NCBI GenBank assembly: GCA_902796565.1
Contig: CADBPP010000248.1
Span: forward strand, 1 to 13,162
DNA length: 13,162 bases
From: an uncultured Eubacteriales bacterium
GTDB lineage: Bacteria; Bacillota; Clostridia; Eubacteriales; Anaerofustaceae
Direction: 5' to 3'
Below are positions 6,265 to 12,986 of the stretch, in pieces. Both the position numbers and the translations under genes were made by a program. The notes below the pieces were generated by a model. That model did not search any database and was not told the DNA's origin. It was given only the letters and a program-made list of their open reading frames with translations. Each line of letters opens with the position of its first letter. Positions within the stretch are counted from its first letter, which is position 1.

Positions 6265-6756
6265 ATGGAAGAAGACAGGACGCTGGAATTCTTTTCCGGC
6301 AGCGAACAGGATACGAAAAGACTGGGAGAAGCCCTGGCCCGGTCCCTCGGCAGTGGAGATGTGATACTCCTGCGAGGCGATCTGGCGGCGGGGAAGACCG
6401 CCCTTGCCAGGAGCATCTTTTCCGCGAGGGGGTTCGAAAAGGGTTTTTGTTCCCCCACGTTCTCGATAGTCAATATCTACGAGGATCATGGAGCCTCTGC
6501 CGTCCATGCCGATCTTTACAGGCTCTCTGACGCGGAGGAGCTGGTGTATACCGGATTTTACGACATCCTCCCGGACGCTGATATCGTCGTCGTGGAATGG
6601 CCGGAGCTGATAGAGGACGAGCTGGGGGATAACTCCACCGTGATAGACATAGACATACTGCCTGAGGAGGGAAAGAGGATGTTTCGGATCTGTGCTCCCG
6701 ACGAACGGACGTACCTCAGGCTCAAGGAGGAACTGAATGCTGATACTGGCCGCTGA
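6265..6756 (+). CDS. tsaE: tRNA t6A biosynthesis ATPase TsaE
   Basis: A 163-residue P-loop ATPase that works with TsaB and TsaD in N6-threonylcarbamoyl-adenosine modification at A37 of ANN-decoding tRNAs. The Walker A is GDLAAGKT (38-45), followed by family motifs SPTFSIVNIYE (63-73), HADLYRL (81-87) and VVVEWPE (108-114). The ATG at 6265 is the only ATG that gives the full family N-terminus. An in-frame TGA lies at 6247-6249, so no longer form exists. No Shine-Dalgarno site precedes it and the -10 box is six bases away, which suggests a leaderless mRNA. The 3' end overlaps tsaB by 20 nt. It is first in a five-gene operon. Confidence 0.95.
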   Translation: MEEDRTLEFFSGSEQDTKRLGEALARSLGSGDVILLRGDLAAGKTALARSIFSARGFEKGFCSPTFSIVNIYEDHGASAVHADLYRLSDAEELVYTGFYDILPDADIVVVEWPELIEDELGDNSTVIDIDILPEEGKRMFRICAPDERTYLRLKEELNADTGR

Positions 6757-7435
6757 TACATCCACCCAGGCCGCGAGCGTCGCGGTGGGGGATGAGAACA
6801 AACTCTACGGTGAGATATACACCGACATAAAGCTCAAGCACTCCGAAAGGCTCATGTTCCTGGTGGACGACCTTCTGCGGAACATAGGTATGAAGATAGG
6901 CGACATCGGCATGTTCGCGGTGACCGTGGGGCCCGGTTCCTTCACCGGGATAAGGATCGCCATGGCGGCGGTTAAGGGCCTCAGCCAGAGCGCGGGAAAG
7001 CCAATAGCCGGCATATCCTCACTGGAGTGCTGCGCCCTGGGCAGCGCTCCCTCAGAGGGAGAATGCGTCTGGCCCATACTGGACGCCCAGCGCAGCGATG
7101 TCTATACCGCCCGGTTCGAAAACAGGGACGGACGCATCATAAGAACGGAGGAAGACAGGATCATGAGCATTGAAGAGCTCGGGGAGAAGGTAAGTTCCTC
7201 CCCTTCGAAATGCGTGATCTGCGGAGACGCGGTGTTTCGCTTCCGGGATACGATCTCCTCATGGGAGAACGCCGTGATCGCCCCTGCGGAGAAGCTGCTG
7301 CCCCGCGCCTCGAGCCTCATCGCCCCGGCACTTGAGATGAGCCGGGAGGGGAAGCTCATCGACTGTATGAACATAGTGCCAGTCTATCTCAGACGCTCCC
7401 AGGCGGAAGCCGACCTGGAAAAGAAAAAATGCTGA
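6737..7435 (+). CDS. tsaB: tRNA t6A biosynthesis protein TsaB (YeaZ)
   Basis: A 232-residue ASKHA-fold protein that forms a heterodimer with TsaD and scaffolds TsaE in the bacterial t6A complex. Signs are the N-terminal LILAADTST, KHSERL (34-39), the hallmark GPGSFTGIRI (65-74) and the DAQRSDVY segment (117-124). It lacks the metal-binding His pair of TsaD, as expected for the non-catalytic partner. AAGGAGG sits about 6 nt before the ATG inside the end of tsaE, a strong site that would drive efficient initiation even if tsaE initiates weakly. Its 3' end overlaps rimI by 7 nt. Confidence 0.95.
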   Translation: MLILAADTSTQAASVAVGDENKLYGEIYTDIKLKHSERLMFLVDDLLRNIGMKIGDIGMFAVTVGPGSFTGIRIAMAAVKGLSQSAGKPIAGISSLECCALGSAPSEGECVWPILDAQRSDVYTARFENRDGRIIRTEEDRIMSIEELGEKVSSSPSKCVICGDAVFRFRDTISSWENAVIAPAEKLLPRASSLIAPALEMSREGKLIDCMNIVPVYLRRSQAEADLEKKKC

Positions 7436-7872
7436 TAATGCTCAGAAGATCTTCGGCCTCCGACATCGGGGACATGCTGGGGATCGAGAAAAGATGTTTT
7501 TCATCCCCCTGGTCGATGCCCTCCCTGATGTACCATATCCTCCATCCCAGGGCCCTGTCCCTGACTGCCGTGATCAGAGGGCAGACGGCGGGTTATGTGA
7601 TGGCCCACGACGAGGGAGAGGATCTTCATGTGACGAATCTGGCGGTGGATCCCGAATTCCAGAGGATGGGAGCCGCGGACTTCATGATGAGGAGCATCAT
7701 CTCCCTGTCGGAGAAGGAAGGCTTCCACCGCATCGTGCTGGAGGTCAGGGAGTCCAACGAGGCCGCCCTTTCCCTTTACCGCGGCCTGGGGTTCGCGGTA
7801 TACGGCCGCTCCGAGGGATATTATGACGATACCGGGGAGGCGGCCCTTCTGATGGAAAGGAGAAACGTATGA
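7429..7872 (+). CDS. rimI: RimI-type GNAT N-acetyltransferase
   Basis: A 147-residue GNAT acetyltransferase of the RimI type. E. coli RimI acetylates the N-terminal Ala of ribosomal protein S18. The acetyl-CoA-binding segment is VDPEFQRMGAA (73-83), and LEVRESNEAALSLYRGLGF (104-122) with YYDD (131-134) matches the RimI C-terminal half, including the Glu and Tyr positions used in catalysis. Clustering with tsaB and tsaD is a known arrangement and supports RimI over a generic GNAT. The start may be ATG 7429 or ATG 7438 (MLRR); neither has a clear ribosome binding site, and coupling to the tsaB stop at 7433-7435 seems likely. The substrate in this organism is not shown by the sequence. Confidence 0.88.
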   Translation: MLIMLRRSSASDIGDMLGIEKRCFSSPWSMPSLMYHILHPRALSLTAVIRGQTAGYVMAHDEGEDLHVTNLAVDPEFQRMGAADFMMRSIISLSEKEGFHRIVLEVRESNEAALSLYRGLGFAVYGRSEGYYDDTGEAALLMERRNV

Positions 7873-8549
7873 TCAGGAAGACCGCATCTTTTCTCCTTTG
7901 TTCGTTCGCGGCCCTGCTGATCGTTTTCATTGCATCCTTCGCTGCCGTCAGGGTGCTGCTCTCGTGGGACAGCTTCTTCGAAGCGGCCTTTCTTGCCGAA
8001 GACGCTGCCGCGTCCACCGGCATAGCTTTGGAGGAACTGATGGAGGTGCACCGGGTCACTGCGGCCTTTGTCAGGGGGGAGGATGTTTTGCTGGATATCG
8101 TATGCGAACGCTTCGACGGTCCCATAGAATTCTACAAGGAAGACGAGAAGAGCCATCTTGGTGACGTGAGGGATGTGTTCTCCGCGCTGGGAGGATCCTT
8201 CCGGATCTCATGCGTTCTTGCTGCCTGCATTTTTGCCGGTTCGCGGATCCTCCTTAAGGGGAGGATCTCCCGTTACCTGAAGCTGACATCAGTTCTCGGC
8301 ATCGTTTACACAGCCTTCGGTTCGTTCATGTTCGACCCGCTGTTCACCGTGCTGCACAGAGTGCTGTTCCCCGGCGGGAACTGGGTGTTCTATCCCGACA
8401 TAAGCCTTATGGTGAACCTGTATTCCGAAGGGGTGTTCATCCGCTGCGGGGCGCTCATCGCGTCCTTCATCCTTATCGCTGAAGGGCTTCTTTGGCTTAC
8501 CGCCGCCATAATTGAAAAAAGAGGAAAAAAGAATTGGAAAAAGACATAA
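7869..8549 (+). CDS. DUF1461/TIGR01906 family integral membrane protein
   Basis: A 226-residue membrane protein of uncharacterised function. Four hydrophobic helices are visible near residues 7-31, 111-127, 138-156 and 191-215, with an extracytoplasmic-type stretch between helices 1 and 2. Family signs are EKSHLGDVRDVF (93-104, usually E-x-x-H-M-x-D-V) and HRVLFPGGNWVFYP (163-176, the F-P-G-x-W-x-F block). The C-terminus is Lys-rich. The ATG overlaps the rimI stop (ATGA), and the 3' end overlaps tsaD by 16 nt, so it is translated as part of the t6A operon. No catalytic motif is recognised and no role in tRNA modification is known to me. Confidence 0.85.
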   Translation: MIRKTASFLLCSFAALLIVFIASFAAVRVLLSWDSFFEAAFLAEDAAASTGIALEELMEVHRVTAAFVRGEDVLLDIVCERFDGPIEFYKEDEKSHLGDVRDVFSALGGSFRISCVLAACIFAGSRILLKGRISRYLKLTSVLGIVYTAFGSFMFDPLFTVLHRVLFPGGNWVFYPDISLMVNLYSEGVFIRCGALIASFILIAEGLLWLTAAIIEKRGKKNWKKT

Positions 8550-9538
8550 GGATACTGGCAATCGAATCATCCTGCGATGAGACCGCGGCTTCCGTTTCCG
8601 TGAACGGCGAGATCCGCTCGAACATCATCGCCTCACAGATAGACATCCACCGCCTTTACGGAGGCGTGGTGCCGGAGATAGCCTCCCGCAACCATCTATT
8701 GAACATCTCGGCGGTGGTGGAGCACGCAGTGGCCGAAAGCGGCCTTTCCCTCGAAGACATGGACTGCGTCGCCGTGACCCACGGTCCCGGCCTGGTGGGG
8801 GCTCTTCTGGTGGGCGTATCCTATGCCAAGGCCCTCAGCTATTCCCTGGGCTGCCGCTTCATGGGAGTCAACCACATGCAGAGCCACATCAGCGCATGCT
8901 TCCTGGCGGGGGCCCGTCCTCCCTTCATCTGCCTGGTGGTCAGCGGGGGACACACCATGATCGTGAACGTGAAGGACTATACGGAATTCGAGCTTCTGGG
9001 CACCACCAGGGACGACGCCGCGGGAGAGGCCTTCGACAAGGTCGCCAGGGTCATGGGACTGGAATATCCCGGAGGAGCCAAGCTGGATGAGCTGGCGGAA
9101 AAGGGAGACCCCTTCAGCATCAGCTTCCCCCTTGCCATGCTGGGTGAGGACAACTACGACTTCAGTTTCAGCGGCCTTAAAAGCGCTGTGCTCAGCCACC
9201 TGAACACCATGAAGATGAAGGGCGAGGAGTATAAGAAGGAGGATGTGTGCGCTTCCTTCCGCCGCTGCGTGGTGGAGATCCTGACAGAGAAGACCGTGAA
9301 GGCCGCCCTCAGTACCGGCGCTGAGCGCATCTCCGTATGTGGGGGCGTCGCCTGCAACAGCCTCCTGAGGAGGGAACTTTCGAGAAAGGCCGCGGAGAAC
9401 GGAATGAGCTTTTACGTGCCCGAACGGGTCTACTGCTCCGACAACGCCGCCATGGTGGCCAGGGCGGCCTACCACAAGTACCTGAAGGGGGAGTTCTCGG
9501 ATCTGTCCCTGAACGCCAGCCCTTCGCTGATGCTGTGA
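8534..9538 (+). CDS. tsaD: tRNA N6-adenosine threonylcarbamoyltransferase TsaD (TTG start)
   Basis: A 334-residue catalytic subunit of t6A synthesis, which transfers the threonylcarbamoyl group from threonylcarbamoyl-AMP to A37 of tRNA. The ASKHA fold carries IESSCDET (10-17), the metal-binding His114 and His118 in HMQSH, SGGH (137-140), DDAAGEAFDKVAR (160-172), FSFSGLKSA (210-218), CGGVACNSLLRR (269-280) and SDNAAM (302-307, with the metal-ligand Asp303). Length is normal for the family. The start is TTG: GAGG lies 9 nt upstream, translation from there gives the standard N-terminus, and no ATG lies between it and the conserved first strand. Initiation inside the end of the DUF1461 gene suggests coupling. 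It ends the operon before a hairpin terminator. Confidence 0.96.
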   Translation: MEKDIRILAIESSCDETAASVSVNGEIRSNIIASQIDIHRLYGGVVPEIASRNHLLNISAVVEHAVAESGLSLEDMDCVAVTHGPGLVGALLVGVSYAKALSYSLGCRFMGVNHMQSHISACFLAGARPPFICLVVSGGHTMIVNVKDYTEFELLGTTRDDAAGEAFDKVARVMGLEYPGGAKLDELAEKGDPFSISFPLAMLGEDNYDFSFSGLKSAVLSHLNTMKMKGEEYKKEDVCASFRRCVVEILTEKTVKAALSTGAERISVCGGVACNSLLRRELSRKAAENGMSFYVPERVYCSDNAAMVARAAYHKYLKGEFSDLSLNASPSLML

Positions 9539-9543
9539 ATACT

Positions 9544-9566
9544 GCTCCGGTCCTGCCGGAGCTTTT
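9544..9566 (+). terminator. Intrinsic terminator after tsaD
   Basis: GCTCCGG (9544-9550) pairs with CCGGAGC (9556-9562) around a five-base loop and is followed by TTTTCGTATT. It lies six bases after the tsaD stop and closes the t6A operon. Confidence 0.85.
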
Positions 9567-9629
9567 CGTATTAAAGGGATATTATTTTTGAATATCTTTG
9601 AGGGTCCCCGATGGTATGCCGTGTTGAAG

Positions 9630-9638
9630 TGGTATAAT
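9630..9638 (+). promoter_or_regulatory. Extended -10 promoter of the PIN/TRAM gene
   Basis: TGG-TATAAT is a consensus -10 with a TGn extension. The -35 region (near GATGGT) is poor. The predicted start near 9645 gives a leader of about 45 nt containing a short hairpin and AAAGGAGG. Confidence 0.6.
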
Positions 9639-9639
9639 A

Positions 9640-9665
9640 TTACAAATGGGGAACTGTCCCCGTAA
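9640..9665 (+). other. Bulged hairpin at the 5' end of the PIN/TRAM mRNA
   Basis: GGGGA (9648-9652) pairs with TCCCC (9657-9661) around ACTG. TTAC (9640-9643) can pair with GTAA (9662-9665), leaving AAAT as a bulge. It lies at or just after the predicted transcription start and 10 bases before the ribosome binding site. A 5' stabilising structure is possible; it has no T-run and is not a terminator. Confidence 0.4.
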
Positions 9666-9689
9666 ATTTCGAAGAAAGGAGGAAACGAA

Positions 9690-10850
9690 ATGGAGAGCAA
9701 AAACAGATTTCAGAAGCTGTTCCGGATCCTGTACCTTTTATTGGGCTTTATCTTCGGCTACCAGCTGGGCGTGAGCCTTTACGGCGCCTCCTGGTTCCAG
9801 AATCTTATACCGGACAGTTTTTCACCGGTCATCGCCTCCGTCCTGACGAGGGGCGTGTGCGCCGCTATGGGCGCCGTGGCGTTCAACCTTCTGATCCCCA
9901 CCCTGGAAAAGGGCTTCGAGAGGTATTCCCTTGACTGGATAAGACAGATAAGGAAGATCTCACCCGTCATCGTGGCGGAAAGGATCCTCGCGATGATAAT
10001 CGGCCTTATCATGGCGTCCCTCATCAGCTCGCCCATCTACAAGCTCGATCTTTTCATCTCTGTCAAGGTCATCCTGGTGGTGCTGATCTACGCCGCTGTC
10101 ATATACTTCGTGAACATGCTGTGCGCCAACGTGGAGCAGGACGTGGAATCGTTCTTCAACAACATCTTCTCCCGCTTCAACTTCAAGGCATCGGCGGAGA
10201 AGAAGGATGACGATTCGAAGAACGCTTCTGCGAAGCTGGGCAAGAGAAAGAACCAGCAGATCCCGAAGATACTGGATACCAGCGTGATCATCGACGGAAG
10301 GATAAGCGACATACTGGCGACGGGATTCATCGACGGTCCCGTGGTCATACCCTCCTTCGTCGTGGAGGAGCTGCAGTTCGTGTCCGATTCGGCGGATCCC
10401 ATCAAGCGCAACCGCGGCAGAGCGGGCCTTGATCTGGTGAATGCCCTCAAGGACATCGCTGAATACGACGTGGTGATACTGGACAAGGATTATCCCGATC
10501 TTACAGAAGTGGATTCAAAGCTCATACGCCTTGCGAAGGACCTCAAGGGGAAGGTCATCACGAATGACTACAACCTCAACAAGGTCTCCGAGATACAGGG
10601 CATCAGCGTGCTGAACATCAACGATCTTTCCAACGCGGTGAAGACCGTGGTGCTCCCGGGGGAGAAGCTCAAGGTGCATATCCTCAGGGAAGGGAAGGAA
10701 AACAACCAGGGCATCGCTTATCATGAAGACGGCACCATGGTGGTGGTGGAAAACGGAAAGAGCCTCATAGGCAGGGACATCGCCATCGAGGTCACCAGCG
10801 TGCTGCAGACTTCCGCGGGCAGGATGATCTTCGCAAAGCCCGTAAAATGA
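9690..10850 (+). CDS. PIN/TRAM domain membrane protein (YacL family)
   Basis: A 386-residue protein like B. subtilis YacL. The N-terminal third has about four membrane helices (near 12-30, 48-70, 95-115 and 122-143). A charged linker (168-190) leads to a PIN nuclease-like domain at 193-312 with its acidic residues in place: Asp196 in LDTS, Glu226/Glu227 in VVEEL, Asp275 in VDSKL and Asp293 in TNDYN. A TRAM RNA-binding domain follows from about 322 to 384. The layout suggests a membrane-anchored RNA-binding nuclease, but no substrate is established that I know of. AAAGGAGG lies 8 nt before the ATG. In many Firmicutes the isoprenoid gene ispD follows this gene; here it does not, and a terminator comes next, so the gene is monocistronic. 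Confidence 0.93.
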   Translation: MESKNRFQKLFRILYLLLGFIFGYQLGVSLYGASWFQNLIPDSFSPVIASVLTRGVCAAMGAVAFNLLIPTLEKGFERYSLDWIRQIRKISPVIVAERILAMIIGLIMASLISSPIYKLDLFISVKVILVVLIYAAVIYFVNMLCANVEQDVESFFNNIFSRFNFKASAEKKDDDSKNASAKLGKRKNQQIPKILDTSVIIDGRISDILATGFIDGPVVIPSFVVEELQFVSDSADPIKRNRGRAGLDLVNALKDIAEYDVVILDKDYPDLTEVDSKLIRLAKDLKGKVITNDYNLNKVSEIQGISVLNINDLSNAVKTVVLPGEKLKVHILREGKENNQGIAYHEDGTMVVVENGKSLIGRDIAIEVTSVLQTSAGRMIFAKPVK

Positions 10851-10862
10851 CGGTTTTGTAAG

Positions 10863-10893
10863 TACGCTTCCGCATTGCGCGGGAGCGTATTTT
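10863..10893 (+). terminator. Intrinsic terminator after the PIN/TRAM gene
   Basis: TACGCTTCCGC (10863-10873) pairs with GCGGGAGCGTA (10879-10889) over 11 bases with one G-U pair, followed by TTTT. An ATG inside this loop (10875) is in frame with the downstream gene but cannot be its real start. Confidence 0.85.
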
Positions 10894-10914
10894 CGAATAC
10901 CAAGGAAATAATTC

Positions 10915-10943
10915 TGTTAAACCGCCCCTTCCGGCTGTATAAT
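10915..10943 (+). promoter_or_regulatory. Probable promoter of the glucosaminidase-dockerin gene
   Basis: A consensus TATAAT lies at 10938-10943. At 17 bases upstream is TGTTAA (10915-10920), a weak -35. The predicted start near 10950 falls before AGAGG at 10951-10955, the ribosome binding site of the ATG at 10962, leaving a leader of only about 12 nt. Confidence 0.6.
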
Positions 10944-10961
10944 ATCCATGAGAGGACAGTC

Positions 10962-12977
10962 ATGAAAAAAGCTCTTAGCATAATGGTTTTCATAGTTTTT
11001 CTGAGCGCAGTGCTGTCTCCCGCCGCAGCTGCCTTTGCCGCGGGAGAGTATACCGTGGATAAAGCCAACACGGACGGAAGCTATACCAACCTGGATTCCT
11101 TTTCCACCTACGACGGTGCCTACAGATATTTCTCGTCGAGCTCCGACAGGGATACGGTACTGAGGAACGCTTCGGGAAAGGTCATAGCCATGAAGGAGGG
11201 AATGGCGGTCACAGATTCCAGCGACGCCACGCTCCTTTTCTCATCGACCCTCCAGGGAGGCATCCCCGCCTACTGCCAGAACGGAGTGGCGTGCTACTAC
11301 ATATCCACCGACGCGGGACAGAACGCCACCATCAGCGTGGCGGGCTTCAGGGGAAGCTGCCCGGTTTCGAATCTCATCCTTATCCCCTCCGCCTTCGTGT
11401 ACCCGAGAAAGACCGGGGAGAGGGCGAACCGCTATGAGTTCGACTGCTACGTATCCGAGAACGGGGACCTGGTGCACTACATCTCCCTGTACAACTGGGG
11501 AAGGGACGTCACCGACTTCTACGAGCTCCCCCTGGACAAGGCGCCCTCCTTCATGGAGGAGCATGTGAGGTATTATTCCCTGGACGGCATCCACTACTAT
11601 CTGGATCCCTATGAGGCCGTCAGGGGGGAGAACCTAAAGGGCACCCATTACATCTATTACGATCTTCTTTCCTTCAGGACCAAGACGTGCTACTCCGCCC
11701 AGGAGATCAACGCCTACATAGCCTACAAGGATTCCATCTACAACTACTACCACGACAGCGTGTATCTCAACAATGCCCAGGCGTTTCTGAACGCCCAGGA
11801 GCTCTACGGGATCAACGCCCTGATGGAGCTGGCCTTCGCGGACCATGAATCCGGCTACGGCACCAGTGACATAGCTCTGGACAAGAACAACATCTTCGGC
11901 ATCAACGCAGTGGATTCCGCGGCGTATTCCAACGCCACCTACTACACCAGCGTCACCAGCTGCATACTGGAGCATTCCAGGTACACCCTTTCCCAGGGCT
12001 ATCTGGACGCCTACGCGTATATAGACTATTCCAGGGGCTACGGCTACTACAGCGTCAGCGGAGAGGATTACGACTGGATAGACTACTATACCGGCGACTC
12101 CAGATATTTCGGCACGAACCTGGGCAACAAGCAGTACGGCGTGAACGTCAAGTACGCGTCGGATCCCTGGCACGGCGAAAAGATCGCATCCAAGGTCTAT
12201 GCCTGCGACAAGTACCTGGGAGGAAGGGACTACGGCAGATATACCATAGGGGTCACGAACTGCATAACCTATGTCTACGCCCGTCCCGACACCTCGTCCT
12301 GGAGGGTGTACAAGTATTCCTCCAGGGATCCGGGCCGCAGCGGCGGATGGCTCAGCGAGGGCCCGGTGGGCATGCCGGTGGTGATATTGGGGGAGGAAGG
12401 CGACTTCTACCTCATCCAGTCCGATATGCCCATGAATTCCGACGGTCTCGCCAGCTATCTGTGGGACTACGATTACCAGCTCTCCCGGGGCTACGTGCTC
12501 AAGTCCGACGTGGACGTGGTCTATACCGCCGGCACCATCCCGGTGCTGAACTCGGACCTCACCGATGTGAACTCGCCCACCTACGATATATCCCTAACCG
12601 ATCAGGCTGTGACCAACATATCCGCCAATACATCCATAGCGGACTTCATGGCCGCCTTCGACAACGGCTCCGTCAGGGTGTTCAGCGCGGGCACCGAGGT
12701 GGAGGACGGTCTGGTGGGCACGGGCATGAGCATCAAGCTCTACGACGAGGAAGGCGTCTACAACACCACCTATGTGGCGGCCGTCACCGCCGATCTTAAC
12801 GGGGACGGGCGCATCACTTCCACCGATATAGTCATCCTGGCCAGGTATCTGGCGGGCTCGACACAGCTTGAAGGGGCGTTCCTCATCGCCGCCGACATCA
12901 ACGGCAGCGGCGGAGTGAGCTCCACCGACATAGTCTTCCTGGCAAGGCATCTTGCGGGGATAAGACTGATCCAGTAG
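10962..12977 (+). CDS. Secreted N-acetylglucosaminidase-like wall hydrolase with SH3-like and dockerin domains
   Basis: A 671-residue exported protein. The signal peptide is MKKALSIMVFIVFLSAVLSP followed by an Ala-rich cleavage region near residue 26. Residues 28-240 are an N-terminal region I cannot name. Residues about 265-420 match the mannosyl-glycoprotein endo-beta-N-acetylglucosaminidase (LytD/LytG) fold: DHESGYGTS (294-302) holds the likely catalytic Glu296, followed by NNIFGI (309-314) and YGVNVKYASDPWHGEKIA (392-409). An SH3-like segment spans about 428-520. A small beta domain (540-608) precedes a type I dockerin with two loops, DLNGDGRITSTD (611-622) and DINGSGGVSSTD (645-656). The substrate is probably the peptidoglycan glycan chain. 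The protein is very rich in Tyr, especially at 246-268 and 341-383. The start at 10962 is chosen for its signal peptide and AGAGG; the longer frame from 10875 begins inside a terminator. A second secreted protein follows 9 nt later. Confidence 0.88.
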   Translation: MKKALSIMVFIVFLSAVLSPAAAAFAAGEYTVDKANTDGSYTNLDSFSTYDGAYRYFSSSSDRDTVLRNASGKVIAMKEGMAVTDSSDATLLFSSTLQGGIPAYCQNGVACYYISTDAGQNATISVAGFRGSCPVSNLILIPSAFVYPRKTGERANRYEFDCYVSENGDLVHYISLYNWGRDVTDFYELPLDKAPSFMEEHVRYYSLDGIHYYLDPYEAVRGENLKGTHYIYYDLLSFRTKTCYSAQEINAYIAYKDSIYNYYHDSVYLNNAQAFLNAQELYGINALMELAFADHESGYGTSDIALDKNNIFGINAVDSAAYSNATYYTSVTSCILEHSRYTLSQGYLDAYAYIDYSRGYGYYSVSGEDYDWIDYYTGDSRYFGTNLGNKQYGVNVKYASDPWHGEKIASKVYACDKYLGGRDYGRYTIGVTNCITYVYARPDTSSWRVYKYSSRDPGRSGGWLSEGPVGMPVVILGEEGDFYLIQSDMPMNSDGLASYLWDYDYQLSRGYVLKSDVDVVYTAGTIPVLNSDLTDVNSPTYDISLTDQAVTNISANTSIADFMAAFDNGSVRVFSAGTEVEDGLVGTGMSIKLYDEEGVYNTTYVAAVTADLNGDGRITSTDIVILARYLAGSTQLEGAFLIAADINGSGGVSSTDIVFLARHLAGIRLIQ

Positions 12978-12986
12978 GAGGGAAAA

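Noticed and set aside
9648..9661. GGGGAACTGTCCCC as a mobile-element or REP-type end
   Set aside because: Only one copy is seen in the window, with no transposase or target duplication nearby. A small mRNA hairpin explains it well enough.
8696..9700. 334-codon open frame on the minus strand opposite tsaD
   Set aside because: It is a mirror of the GC-rich tsaD frame. Its translation is His/Gly/Pro-rich without any family motif, and it would cross the tsaD terminator.
10875..10961. Longer N-terminus (29 extra residues) for the glucosaminidase gene
   Set aside because: The ATG at 10875 lies in the loop of the terminator of the preceding gene, upstream of the -10 box at 10938. It lacks a ribosome binding site and would bury the signal peptide.
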